Positions 9,751 through 19,094 of a stretch of 64,000 nucleotides of DNA are shown here, piece by piece (the first letter of the stretch is position 1; each line of letters opens with the position of its first letter). Source of the stretch: JADLHS01 sp044225555 (GTDB lineage Bacteria; Verrucomicrobiota; Verrucomicrobiia; Limisphaerales; JADLHS01); assembly GCA_044225555.1 (NCBI GenBank), contig JBGAIM010000022.1:1-64000 (forward strand), in the 5' to 3' direction. The notes under the pieces were generated by a model. It made no database searches. It was not told the DNA's origin and saw nothing but the letters and a program-made list of their open reading frames with translations. The position numbers and the translations under genes were made by a program.

Positions 9751-9780
9751 AGCGCCGGGTAACCGGCGCTTTCTGCTTTT
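9751..9780 (+). terminator. Rho-independent terminator after the 7573-9717 gene
   Basis: Perfect 8-bp stem AGCGCCGG / CCGGCGCT with a GTAA loop, followed by TTCTGCTTTT. It lies 34 bp past the stop codon on the plus strand. Confidence 0.8.
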
Positions 9781-9796
9781 ACCAGCAACCGTTTGC

Positions 9797-10399
9797 TCAA
9801 GGATGCTGAACGGCGCTGGGAGCGGCGGGTAAGGCTGAAGCATGCATGGCCGCCCCGTGCGGTTTTTGGACGAGCGTGAAAACCGTGAGGGCCAGGCCGG
9901 CCAACGTCGCCGCAATCCCCAGCCGGAAAAAAAGCTTCGTCTCGGTCAACAGCGTCAGCGAACAGAGCACGACCGCGAAGTGGAGGCAGATTTCGCCGTA
10001 CTCGAAACTGTGATGACGATGAGCCGCCATTTCGGCGTCCAGCTTGTCAGCTTCCGCCCGGGACCGGATTTGCTCGTTTTCCTTCTCGTACTCGAGATTC
10101 TTGGCGTGGAGTTTGGCGGCTGACTCTTCGAGCAACTTGTGCTGGGCTTCGGTCGGGTTGCCGTGAAGATCAACATCAATGCGTTTGAGCTCCAGGTCGT
10201 TCAGGTAGGTGCGCTGGCGCTTGGCTTGATACCAGGCAAAGCCGTTCGAGGATTGAATCTCCTTCACGATCATGTGATTGGCCTCGTTATTGGTGAGGGC
10301 AGCCACGATGGCCATGACCACGGCGATGACCGCGATGATGATGCCGATCTTCTTTTGTTCGCGGTTCTCCGCGTGGTGAGGAACTCCGTGTCCTGACAT
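9797..10399 (-). CDS. DUF4337-like membrane protein
   Basis: A 200-residue protein. It has a short charged N-terminus, one transmembrane segment at about 18-37 (KIGIIIAVIAVVMAIVAAL), a long charged probably coiled-coil section (about 55-130, rich in Lys, Glu and Ala), and two more hydrophobic segments at about 135-180. This layout, together with the N-terminal segment NNEANHMIVKEIQSSNGFAWYQAK, matches the DUF4337 family, whose function is not known. It stands alone on the minus strand, convergent with the preceding secreted-protein gene. Confidence 0.7.
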   Translation of the reverse strand: MSGHGVPHHAENREQKKIGIIIAVIAVVMAIVAALTNNEANHMIVKEIQSSNGFAWYQAKRQRTYLNDLELKRIDVDLHGNPTEAQHKLLEESAAKLHAKNLEYEKENEQIRSRAEADKLDAEMAAHRHHSFEYGEICLHFAVVLCSLTLLTETKLFFRLGIAATLAGLALTVFTLVQKPHGAAMHASALPAAPSAVQHP

Positions 10400-10619
10400 A
10401 AGTTATTGCAGGGTCAGGCTAAGCGGTCATGATTTGCGACGCGAGCAGAATCATGCTTCCGCGATGGTTTTCCGCCTGCCTTGCTGAAGATTCTGGCCGC
10501 GCAGCTTTCGCAACCTGGCTGGGGCCGGCCCTCAAGAAAACATCCGGGTCAAAATGAAGCAACCCACGCCCGACCAGCGCCGACCGCTTGAATGAATGCC
10601 ACTCGCCGCGCTGCCGCCG

Positions 10620-11474
10620 TCAGGGCTTCCAGGCATTCATCAATTTGCGGAAACGCGGACTGGGCGGTGAGTCGTTGCCCACAGCATCCCAGAGTGTGGG
10701 CACAAACGCCTGGGGATTCCCCCGGGCCGTCTGATAGAGGACGTGCCCGTCCGCAAACAGCGCGTTCAAGCCCCCGAACGAGGAGTTCACCTTGTGCGCC
10801 GTGGCGTTCACGTTGTGGATCAAATCCGTGGAAATACTCTTGTTCAGATCCACCTGGCTTTGCTTCGCCACCACCATCTTGAAGTCACCACCGAACTCGA
10901 GGGTCACGGACTTGAACACGAGCTTGGGCAACAGTTCACCCGCTCCGGCCACCGGCTCCATGTCGCGCACCTGCGGATAATAATTGTAGCCGGTGCGCAC
11001 CTGTTCGTCACCGGAAGTGGCAGGCGTCGAGGGCCAGGTGTTGGGCAATGTCGCGTAATAGCCGTAGGTCCAGGTTTCACCCGCGCGCTTGTTGCTGGGG
11101 CAATAAAAAACCTTGGGATCGGGCGTGAGCTTGGTGCGGAAGAGCAAACCGAGGCTCATGAATCCGCGGGTGGGGGACATCGTGCCCGGCGTGACGCGAC
11201 AGGCGCTGTAGGTTTGCCACGGGTTCTGTCCCTCCGGCCAGCCGCAAACGGGCATCCAGTCATTCGCATCGTTCACGTAGGAATTCACTCCAATACCAAT
11301 CTGCCGGAGATTGCTGATGCAATTCGTCTTCCACGCCTTTTCCTTGGCATTGGACAACGCGGGAAGCAACATCGCCGCCAGAATGGCGATGATGGCAATG
11401 ACTACCAGGAGTTCAATCAGCGTAAAGGCCTTGCCCTGCGGACGGATTGACGCGCTCAGCTTTGCTTTCATCAT
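10620..11474 (-). CDS. Type II secretion-like pseudopilin with DGH motif
   Basis: A 284-residue protein with a prepilin leader and methylation segment (KAFTLIELLVVIAIIAIL, residues 15-32) followed by a large globular domain containing CISNLRQIGIGVNSY and the C-terminal LFADGHVLYQTA. This is the DUF1559/HX9DG type abundant in Planctomycetes and Verrucomicrobia; the His of HX9DG is not at its usual spacing here. Processing by a prepilin peptidase and assembly into a pseudopilus or surface display is expected, but no secretion machinery is encoded nearby. It is one of six such genes in this window. Confidence 0.85.
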   Translation of the reverse strand: MMKAKLSASIRPQGKAFTLIELLVVIAIIAILAAMLLPALSNAKEKAWKTNCISNLRQIGIGVNSYVNDANDWMPVCGWPEGQNPWQTYSACRVTPGTMSPTRGFMSLGLLFRTKLTPDPKVFYCPSNKRAGETWTYGYYATLPNTWPSTPATSGDEQVRTGYNYYPQVRDMEPVAGAGELLPKLVFKSVTLEFGGDFKMVVAKQSQVDLNKSISTDLIHNVNATAHKVNSSFGGLNALFADGHVLYQTARGNPQAFVPTLWDAVGNDSPPSPRFRKLMNAWKP

Positions 11475-11548
11475 AGGCTTCCAGTTGGATTCAAGCTTCC
11501 GGCGTGCCGCTTTTCACGCTCCGGCGCCCTGATTCCCGTTGCGGTGTC

Positions 11549-11582
11549 ACGGGTGGGACCGGCTCTCCGGCCTCCCACCCGT
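11549..11582. repeat. Imperfect long hairpin (REP-like)
   Basis: ACGGGTGGGA pairs with TCCCACCCGT, with an inner CCGG/CCGG, around a CTCT loop. There is no T-run, and it lies between a pseudopilin gene and the GH28 gene. It resembles a repetitive extragenic palindrome more than a terminator. Only one full copy was noticed; a shorter related CCCACCGGGGCGGGA lies near 300. Confidence 0.45.
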
Positions 11583-11666
11583 TACCCAACCATCCCAACA
11601 CCTGACGAAGCCTGCGGGGCTCCGCCCAAATTCCTGGCTACACCATCGGCTTGTTGCCAAGAAGCT

Positions 11667-11700
11667 ACCGCCCGGCGCACCCGATTCAAAGCCGGGCGGT
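11667..11700 (-). terminator. Hairpin downstream of the polygalacturonase gene
   Basis: Perfect 10-bp inverted repeat ACCGCCCGGC / GCCGGGCGGT with a 14-nt loop, starting about 36 bp beyond the GH28 stop. No clear U-tract follows on the minus strand, so it may be an mRNA-stabilising or weak terminator hairpin. Confidence 0.45.
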
Positions 11701-11735
11701 TTGCAATTCGGGTTGAAATTTGTGAACGACGACCG

Positions 11736-13112
11736 TCAATTGCCTCCCAGGCCGCGGCAGTTGAGGATGCTAATTCTGGAAGCATTGGTGATCGTCACCG
11801 TGTCATTCCCCGCTTCAAATTCACAATCGGCGATCGTGACATCCTTGATCTGATTCGTCGCCGCATAGCCCTCGATAAAAATTGGCTGCTTCGTCAGCGC
11901 ACCAAACTGCGAGTTGCGAATCTCAATGTTCCGCATCCGCGGCGGATGCTCCCCCTCCCGCGCCCCGCCCGCGCCGTAGCGCAGGGTCATGTGAATCCCG
12001 TACTTCGCCGTCTTCACCGTGCAGTTGCGCAAATAAATGTCCTCCACAAAACCGCCGCGCGCCGGGTTCGACTTGAAGCGCATCGCCATGTCGAGGTCCG
12101 GACTGTCGAACTGGCAATTCTCCGCAAACACATTGCGAATGCCACCTGACGTTTCGCTCCCCATTGTCACGCCCCCATGCCCGTCGCGAAACACGCAGTT
12201 GCGGATCACAATATTCTCCGAGGGAATGTTCACCCGACGCCCGTCGCCATCCCGGCCGGACTTCACCGCAATGCAATCGTCACCATTGCTAAATACACAG
12301 TTCTCGATCAACACATCCGTGCAAGAATCGGGATCGCAACCATCGGTGTTTGGCCCCCGGGTTTCCACGGCAACACCACGAATGGTGACGTTCGTGCAGT
12401 ACAGCGGCGACAGCGTCCACATCGGCGAGTTGATCACGCGCACGCCTTCGATCAACACATTGCGGCAGCGGACGGGTTGGATAAAGTTCGGCCGCAGGTA
12501 ATGCCCCTCGCCAAACACGCGCTGCGCCACCGGCACGCCACGATTGCCCATGTCCACCAGCGCACGACTGTCGGCGTTCCATTTCCCCAGCCACCGATGC
12601 CACCATTGACCCTGGCCATCGAGCGTGCCCTTCCCAGTGATGGCAATGTTCGTCTGCGCGAACGCATAAATCGGCGGCGAGAAGTTCATCACCTCGGTGC
12701 ATTCATAACGCGTGAACACCACGGGGAGATATGCGGCTGTGTTGGTGACAAACCGAATGGTCGCCCCCTCGCTCACATGCAAATCCACCCCGCTCTTCAG
12801 ATGAATCGCGCCACTGAGAAAAACTCCCGGCGGCACCACGACCCGTCCTCCACCCGCCGCCTGGCACGCCGTAATCGCCGCCGCAATCGCCGGGGTGCAA
12901 TCGGTCTCGCCGTCACCCATCGCGCCATACTGTGTGACTGGGAAATCCCGCGCCGGAAATGTTGGCGGCACGATTCGTCTCAAAATCCCCGGCACGCGCG
13001 ACCACGGATCGGAATGCGCGAGCTGGTCATCCGGTTTTGAACCCGCACAACCAGCGAGGCCGAGCACGACGGCCAGCACCAGGGCGCGCGACCAAGGGAT
13101 CAGGAGATTCAC
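11736..13112 (-). CDS. GH28 polygalacturonase-like lipoprotein
   Basis: Predicted exported glycoside hydrolase family 28 enzyme cleaving galacturonan in pectin. The right-handed beta-helix carries all family signatures: GPNTDGCDPDS, SNGDDCIAVKSG, RDGHGGVTMGSE and the substrate-binding MRFKSN. They hold the catalytic Asp residues and the basic residues. The N-terminus ALVLAVVLGLAGCAG is a lipoprotein signal with Cys acylation. I prefer the GTG at 13112 (VNLLIPWSR) over the ATG at 13151, which adds a Cys/His-rich leader unlike a signal peptide. It is divergent from the pectate lyase across a short shared promoter region, consistent with co-regulated pectin attack. Confidence 0.9.
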   Translation of the reverse strand: MNLLIPWSRALVLAVVLGLAGCAGSKPDDQLAHSDPWSRVPGILRRIVPPTFPARDFPVTQYGAMGDGETDCTPAIAAAITACQAAGGGRVVVPPGVFLSGAIHLKSGVDLHVSEGATIRFVTNTAAYLPVVFTRYECTEVMNFSPPIYAFAQTNIAITGKGTLDGQGQWWHRWLGKWNADSRALVDMGNRGVPVAQRVFGEGHYLRPNFIQPVRCRNVLIEGVRVINSPMWTLSPLYCTNVTIRGVAVETRGPNTDGCDPDSCTDVLIENCVFSNGDDCIAVKSGRDGDGRRVNIPSENIVIRNCVFRDGHGGVTMGSETSGGIRNVFAENCQFDSPDLDMAMRFKSNPARGGFVEDIYLRNCTVKTAKYGIHMTLRYGAGGAREGEHPPRMRNIEIRNSQFGALTKQPIFIEGYAATNQIKDVTIADCEFEAGNDTVTITNASRISILNCRGLGGN

Positions 13113-13271
13113 AGACTGACAGTAGCAATGCGGCCCTTCTTTGCAAAGCACACATCCTTTGCAAAACGTATTGAGAATTCTGCATTGCCACGCTCAAACG
13201 GCGGCTGTCCCCATAATTTGAATTCGTCACTTTGGCGCTGCGTGTTAATTTTCTACGCAGCCCGTAGCGCC

Positions 13272-14144
13272 ATGAAGCAACACGTCTCGAGATTCGCACC
13301 AGCCATCTGGGGGTTAGCTCCACTCTTTCTCGCCAATTCGCTTTTCGCCCAACTCCCCGCCTTTCCAGGCGCGGAAGGTTTCGGCAAATACGCCACCGGC
13401 GGCCGCGGCGGTTCGGTGTATTTCGTGACCACGACCAACGATTCCGGCGTCGGTTCGTTTCGCGAGGCGTGTAGCGTTTCCGGACGGACCATCATTTTCA
13501 AAGTCGGCGGCGTGTTCGATTATTCCAGCGGTCGGTTCGCGCCCAAACCCAACATCACCATCGCCGGTCAGACCGCGCCGGGCGACGGCGTGACGATCTA
13601 CGGCGACGGCCTTTCGTTTTCCGGTTCGCACAACAACATTTGCCGCTTCATCCGCGTCCGGCAGGGCATCAATGGTACTTCTGGCACGGACGCCATGGGC
13701 ATCGCGAACGGAAACAACATGATCTTCGATCACATCACGTCGTCGTGGGGACGCGATGAAACGTTTTCCATCAGCGGTGACATCACGAACATCACGATCC
13801 AGTCTTCGATCATCTCACAGGGCTTGCAAGGCCACTCCGCCGGCGGCCTCATCCAGACCGCCGGCGGCGTGAGCATCCTGCGTTCGCTCTACATCGACAA
13901 CGACACCCGCAATCCGAAAGTCAAAGGCGTGATGGAGTTCGTGAACAACGTCGTCTGCAAAGCACGGCGATCGGCGGCGGCAACACAGATTTTCACATTT
14001 ACCACGCGAACAACTGGTATGACGGCGACCGGAACGGAGCGCTCAACGGTAGCGACCTTTCGCTTGCCGCTTACGGCACGCACGATCCACAAGCTTCGCC
14101 CTATTCTTATCCAATCTCGACGGGTTCGGCTTACTCATCGCTGA
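13272..14144 (+). CDS. Pectate lyase-like N-terminal part of a frameshifted gene
   Basis: The visible frame is 290 residues: signal peptide (MKQHVSRFAPAIWGLAPLF...), then a PL1-like beta-helix start FPGAEGFGKYATGGRGGSVY, NITIAGQTAPGDGVTIYGDG, and DHITSSWGRDETFSISG. Up to FVNNVV (near 13950) it reads as a normal pectate lyase, then continues in nonsense (CKARRSAAATQ...) to a stop at 14144. The proper continuation (IGGGNTDFHIYHANNWYDGDRNG) is present in the frame one base earlier, so this and the 14198 reading frame are one gene. About 30 residues expected between NNVV and GGGNTDFHIY are also missing. This is either a deletion allele or an assembly error. Confidence 0.8.
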   Translation: MKQHVSRFAPAIWGLAPLFLANSLFAQLPAFPGAEGFGKYATGGRGGSVYFVTTTNDSGVGSFREACSVSGRTIIFKVGGVFDYSSGRFAPKPNITIAGQTAPGDGVTIYGDGLSFSGSHNNICRFIRVRQGINGTSGTDAMGIANGNNMIFDHITSSWGRDETFSISGDITNITIQSSIISQGLQGHSAGGLIQTAGGVSILRSLYIDNDTRNPKVKGVMEFVNNVVCKARRSAAATQIFTFTTRTTGMTATGTERSTVATFRLPLTARTIHKLRPILIQSRRVRLTHR

Positions 14145-14197
14145 CCGCGCTCAAGCTCGCGATCAGCGACGCCGGCCCGTCGTTCCGCCGCGATACC

Positions 14198-17100
14198 GTG
14201 GATGAACTGATGATTTCCGAACTCACCTCGTGGGGCTTGGACGGCGGCACCATCACCAGCGAACTCGTCGCGCCGATGAGCGGTCCGGGCCTCGTCCGCA
14301 ACGGCACGCCCTACCCCGACGCCGACAGCGACGGCATGCCTGACTATTGGGAAAACGGCACGGGCTCGAATCCCGCCGTCGCCGACAACAATGCCGCCAG
14401 TCCCAGCGGCAGCGGCTACACGCGCCTCGAAGATTATTTGAACTGGCTCGCCGAACCGCACGGCATCGCGTTGCAGAACACGAATGTCGTCGTGGATCTC
14501 CGCCAGTTCACGCGCGGATGGGTTGTCGTGAATCACTCGCCGTTCTGGTCAGTCGCCAACCCCACCAACGGCACGGTCACGCTGACGAACAATTACGAAG
14601 CGCTCTTCACTCCCACTCCCGGCCTGAACGGACCGGCCAGTTTCCAATTCACCGTCAACGACGCCGACGGCAGCCCGGTGACGCGCACCATGAATCTGTT
14701 CTTCACGCCATCTGCGCAAAGTTACAAGGCAATCTGGCATGGCGACGATCTCGCGAACAACTGGAACACGCTCGGCGATTACAACTGGCATGATGGCATC
14801 TCTTTGCTCTACCAATTCCACGCCGGCGAACCGGTCACGTTCGACAACACCGGCTCGACCAATCCCGCCGTCAATCTCGTCGGCTCGCTCGCACCTGCAT
14901 CCGTCACTGTTGACGCAACCAGGAATTACACCTTCAGCGGCAGTGGTTCGCTTGATGGCACAATGGCGTTGAACAAAACCAACGCCGGCACGCTCACCAT
15001 CAACAACACGAACGGCTACACCGGCAACACCACCGTCAGCAACGGCACGCTCCTCGTCCACGGTGAATTGACCGCCAGCGCCGTCACCGTCCGCAGCAGC
15101 GGCACAGTCGGCGGCAACGGTGCGCTTGGTAATTCGCTCACGGCGGTGAGCGGCTCGACCATCGCGCCCGGCAATGGGATCGCCGCCCCGGGCACGCTCA
15201 CGATCACCAACACGCTCACCCTCTCCGGCGGCGTGACGAACCGTTTCGATCTCTCCGACGACCCGACGGGCACGATCAAAACCAACGACGTCATCAACGT
15301 GATCGGCAACCTGAATCTCAGCGGCGTGAACGTGCTCAAGTTCACCTTGCTCGACGGCCTGCCCGGCAACGGCGTTTACACGCTCATCACCTACAGCGGC
15401 ACGCTGAGCGGCAGCCTCGCGAACTTTTCGCTCTCCGGCATCAGCGGCCTACTCACCAATCCGCCTGGCCAGATCGCCATCATCGTCAACGCTTCCCGCC
15501 CGGAAGTCATCGCGGACAAATTTTACTTCGGTGACGACGTTCTCTTTGACAACACCGGATCATCAAATCTCACTGCAAATCTGGTCGGCGACCTGACGCC
15601 TGCGTCTGTCACCGCAGATGCCACGGTGAATTACACGCTGACTGGCGCGGGCAGGATCACCGGCACGACCGGCCTCACCAAAACCAACTCCGGCACGCTG
15701 ACGGTTCTCACGCTAAACGATTTCACCGGCCCGACGATCATCGGCGGCGGCGCGCTTTCCGTGTCGCGTCTCGCGAATGGCGGCGCAGCGAGCAGCATCG
15801 GAGCGGCTTCGTCCAACGTAACCGATCTTGTTTTCGGCAGCGGCAAACTGAGTTACACCGGCAGCTCCGTCAGCACGGATCGCGGCGCAACAATCAACAG
15901 CAGCGCGAATCTCGACGTCACCAGCAGCGGCACGACGCTGACTTGGAACGGCGTGTTGACCGGTGGCGGTTCGCTGATCAAATCAGGCACAGGCCAATTG
16001 ATCCTCACCGGCGAAAACTCATTCACGGGGGGAACGACTGTCAGCAACGGCACGCTCGCGCTTTTCGGGCCGAGTGGCGGCGCAAGCATCACGGCAAACA
16101 ATTACTCGCTCGGCTCGTTGGGCAGCGTCACACTTTACGGCGGCACGTTGAAACTATTTGGCGGCGATCTCGGAGATGCGGACGCCGGCTACGGAACTTT
16201 CAGCCGTCCAATCATTGTCCCGGCCGGAGCGACGGCCTCGCTTCTGACTCCGGCCCGCTACACCATGAGCAGTTCGCTCAGCGGCGGCGGGACATTGAAT
16301 CTCGAAGTCAACTACGTGCGGGGGTATTTGGACGGCAACTGGTCTGCCTTCACCGGCACGATCAACGTCACGGCGCAGTTGACCGCGAGCACGGCGGAAT
16401 TCCGCGTCTCGAACAGTTCCGGCTACGCAGGCGCGACGCTTTTTCTCAACGACAACGTGATCGTCACCCAGAGCGGCAGCGGCAACCCGATGCTGATCGG
16501 CGCGCTGGGCGGCACCAGCAGCAGCGTCGTCGGACCTGGAAATCAGACTTCGAGTGGGCGCAATTTCAACATCGGTTACAACAACCAGGACGCGACGTTC
16601 GCTGGACAGATTCTCGCCGATGGCGCAAACACTGTCACCAAAGTCGGCACAGGTAACTGGACGCTCACCGGCGCGAACACTTACAACGGCGGCACGATCG
16701 TGGACGGCGGCACGCTCACCGTGAACAACACGAGCGGCAGCGGCACGGGCACGGGCAGCGTCACCGTCAACACCGGCGGGACGCTCGCAGGCACAGGCAG
16801 CATCACAATCTCACCTGCCGCAGGCGGCATCGGCACGCTCACGGTCAACAACAGCCTCACGTTGAACGCCGGCAGCACGACGCGCATTGAAATCAGCAAG
16901 ACCACTGCCGGCAAAGACCTGCTCGATTCTTCGAGCACACTGACTTTTGGCGGCTCCCTGATCGTCACCAACCTCAGCGGCACCCTGGCTGCGGGCGATA
17001 GCTTCAAGATCTTTGACGCTGCCGCCTACGCGGGTTCGTTCTCCAGCATGACGCTTCCCACGGTCGCTGCCAATCTGATGTGGTACACGGGCACGTTGAA

Positions 17101-19009
17101 CACCAGTGGCACGATCACCGTCGTCAGCACGAACTTTGTACTGCCACAAACATTGATCTGGATCGGCGATGGATTCTCGAGTGTCTGGGACCTGGTGACG
17201 CTCAATTGGAGCACCACCAATATGCAGCCTCGCGCCTTTGCCAATGGCGACTCCGTGATTTTCAGCGCTGGCAGCCCAACTATGCCTCCCGTGAACCTGA
17301 TCACAAATGTGGCCCCGGCCACCATGGTGGTAAGCAGCGTGTACCCTTACGCCCTAACCGGGGCCGGTGCTCTGAATGGCACGATGAACTTGATAAAGAC
17401 CAACACGGGCAAGCTCACCATTGCGAACACCGGCGTAAACACGTTCTCCGGCGGCACGACGATCGCCGCCGGTTCACTGCAACTCGGCGACGGCATTTCC
17501 ATCAACGGAAATCTCCCCGGCAACATCGTCAACAACGCCACCCTGATCTTCGCGAACCCGAACGCGCAGTCGTGGAGTTCCGTTCTCGCCGGTAGCGGCA
17601 CGCTCGTGAAACAAGCCGCTGGCACATTGACCGTATCCAGCACCAACAGCAGTTACGCTGGCAATGTCCTCATCGGCGCCGGGGCGATCACCCTGACCAC
17701 GGGGGCGGCCCTGAGTACCGGCACTCTCACCCTCAGCAACGGCGGCACGTTCAACTTCCCCCCCAGCTCTCCAGCCTATTTTTATCCGGGCAACATCACC
17801 ATTCCGGCCAACCAGACAGGCACGATCTTCTCACCCGGCCTCGGCAATGGCGTGAGCGGCAACGTGATTTCCGGCAACGGCAGCAGCGTGTTGAACCTTT
17901 CCAGCGGCGTCAGCTTCTCCGGAACGGCCACCACGCAGTTCGACAGCTTCACCGGCACGATCAATATCCCGGTCGGTGCGACGCTGCGTTTCTCGGCGAA
18001 CTCCAGCGGCAACACCTACGGTTCGCTCATTCCGTTGTTCACCATTAACGGCACGTTGCAACCCCGGAATGCGGGCAACACCGTGCGCCTCGGAAAGATT
18101 TCTGGCAGCGGCACACTTACCGGCCCGCAATCCAATGGCGGCACCGGCAACACCATCTATCAGATCGGCGGCGCGAACGTGGATTCCGTCTTCAGCGGCA
18201 TCATCAGCAGCAATACGGCGGTGACCAACAGCCTCGTGATCCTCCACAAACTCGGCACCGGCCGGCTCACCTTGAGCGGCGCGAGCACATACACCGGCGG
18301 CACGATCATCAGCAACGGCGCCGTGTTCGTGAACAACAACTTTGGCAGCGGCCTCGGCTCGGGAACAATTACCGTCCGTAGCGGTGCGACCCTGGGGGGC
18401 TCGGGCATCATCAGCAGCGCGACCACGCTCGACAGCGGCGCTACGCTCTCGCCTGGAGACGCCATCGGCAAACTCACGTTTAACTCCACACTGAGCCTCG
18501 CCTCCGGCAGCACGAGCCGCATGGAGTTGAACGCGACCTCGGTGACGAACGACGTCGTGAAAATGCTCGGCTCGATGACTTACGGCGGAACTCTTATCGT
18601 CAGCAACACCTCCGGCACACTCGCAGCAGGACAGATGTTCAAACTGTTCGAGGCGACGAGCTACGCGGGTTCATTCAGCACCGTCAGCCTGCCCACTTTG
18701 GCCAACCCGAATCTCGCCTGGACGAATCGCCTTGCGACCGACGGCACCATCGCCGTCTTCAGCACTGCGCCAACCACGCCGCCGGTGTTCAGCTCCGTTG
18801 GCACGGATGGCAACAATCTCATCATGCGCGGCAGCAACGGCACGGCCAACGCCAGCTACTATTTACTGGCGGCCACCAACGTCGCACTGCCGATGACCAA
18901 CTGGAGCCGCCTTGCCACGAATCAATTCGATGTCAACGGCGGATTCAGCCTGACCAACGCGATCGACCCGGCCAAGAATCAACTGTTCTACCGACTACGA
19001 CTACCGTGA
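14198..19009 (+). CDS. Giant beta-helix protein with autotransporter-associated repeats (C-terminal part of the pectate lyase gene)
   Basis: This 1603-residue frame starts with the end of the pectate lyase domain (DELMISELTSWGLDGG, then DADSDGMPDYWE, a calcium-type loop, and the GYTRLEDYLNWLAEP motif). A cadherin-like segment (VVVDLRQF...FQFTVNDADG) follows, then a long Gly/Thr/Asn-rich region. That region has at least five autotransporter-associated beta-strand repeats, for example GGTIVDGGTLTVNNTSGSG and GGTIISNGAVFVNNN. It ends with the FYR module (NQLFYRLRLP). No outer-membrane autotransporter barrel is present. The annotated GTG start is artificial: the same frame is open upstream to about 13955. 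Likely a surface-displayed, very large pectin lyase if the frame is intact in the cell. Confidence 0.8.
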   Translation: MDELMISELTSWGLDGGTITSELVAPMSGPGLVRNGTPYPDADSDGMPDYWENGTGSNPAVADNNAASPSGSGYTRLEDYLNWLAEPHGIALQNTNVVVDLRQFTRGWVVVNHSPFWSVANPTNGTVTLTNNYEALFTPTPGLNGPASFQFTVNDADGSPVTRTMNLFFTPSAQSYKAIWHGDDLANNWNTLGDYNWHDGISLLYQFHAGEPVTFDNTGSTNPAVNLVGSLAPASVTVDATRNYTFSGSGSLDGTMALNKTNAGTLTINNTNGYTGNTTVSNGTLLVHGELTASAVTVRSSGTVGGNGALGNSLTAVSGSTIAPGNGIAAPGTLTITNTLTLSGGVTNRFDLSDDPTGTIKTNDVINVIGNLNLSGVNVLKFTLLDGLPGNGVYTLITYSGTLSGSLANFSLSGISGLLTNPPGQIAIIVNASRPEVIADKFYFGDDVLFDNTGSSNLTANLVGDLTPASVTADATVNYTLTGAGRITGTTGLTKTNSGTLTVLTLNDFTGPTIIGGGALSVSRLANGGAASSIGAASSNVTDLVFGSGKLSYTGSSVSTDRGATINSSANLDVTSSGTTLTWNGVLTGGGSLIKSGTGQLILTGENSFTGGTTVSNGTLALFGPSGGASITANNYSLGSLGSVTLYGGTLKLFGGDLGDADAGYGTFSRPIIVPAGATASLLTPARYTMSSSLSGGGTLNLEVNYVRGYLDGNWSAFTGTINVTAQLTASTAEFRVSNSSGYAGATLFLNDNVIVTQSGSGNPMLIGALGGTSSSVVGPGNQTSSGRNFNIGYNNQDATFAGQILADGANTVTKVGTGNWTLTGANTYNGGTIVDGGTLTVNNTSGSGTGTGSVTVNTGGTLAGTGSITISPAAGGIGTLTVNNSLTLNAGSTTRIEISKTTAGKDLLDSSSTLTFGGSLIVTNLSGTLAAGDSFKIFDAAAYAGSFSSMTLPTVAANLMWYTGTLNTSGTITVVSTNFVLPQTLIWIGDGFSSVWDLVTLNWSTTNMQPRAFANGDSVIFSAGSPTMPPVNLITNVAPATMVVSSVYPYALTGAGALNGTMNLIKTNTGKLTIANTGVNTFSGGTTIAAGSLQLGDGISINGNLPGNIVNNATLIFANPNAQSWSSVLAGSGTLVKQAAGTLTVSSTNSSYAGNVLIGAGAITLTTGAALSTGTLTLSNGGTFNFPPSSPAYFYPGNITIPANQTGTIFSPGLGNGVSGNVISGNGSSVLNLSSGVSFSGTATTQFDSFTGTINIPVGATLRFSANSSGNTYGSLIPLFTINGTLQPRNAGNTVRLGKISGSGTLTGPQSNGGTGNTIYQIGGANVDSVFSGIISSNTAVTNSLVILHKLGTGRLTLSGASTYTGGTIISNGAVFVNNNFGSGLGSGTITVRSGATLGGSGIISSATTLDSGATLSPGDAIGKLTFNSTLSLASGSTSRMELNATSVTNDVVKMLGSMTYGGTLIVSNTSGTLAAGQMFKLFEATSYAGSFSTVSLPTLANPNLAWTNRLATDGTIAVFSTAPTTPPVFSSVGTDGNNLIMRGSNGTANASYYLLAATNVALPMTNWSRLATNQFDVNGGFSLTNAIDPAKNQLFYRLRLP

Positions 19010-19094
19010 ACCTGGCTCCGGACCCCAGTGGCCACACCCGCGGGCGGCAAAGTTCGGCTCGCCTCAGCACAGTCTCTCGCCCAGAATCGGGCAG

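Noticed and set aside
14198..14200. GTG as true start of a separate 1603-residue protein
   Set aside because: The frame is open and protein-like well upstream and continues the pectate lyase fold, so this is the rest of the frameshifted gene.
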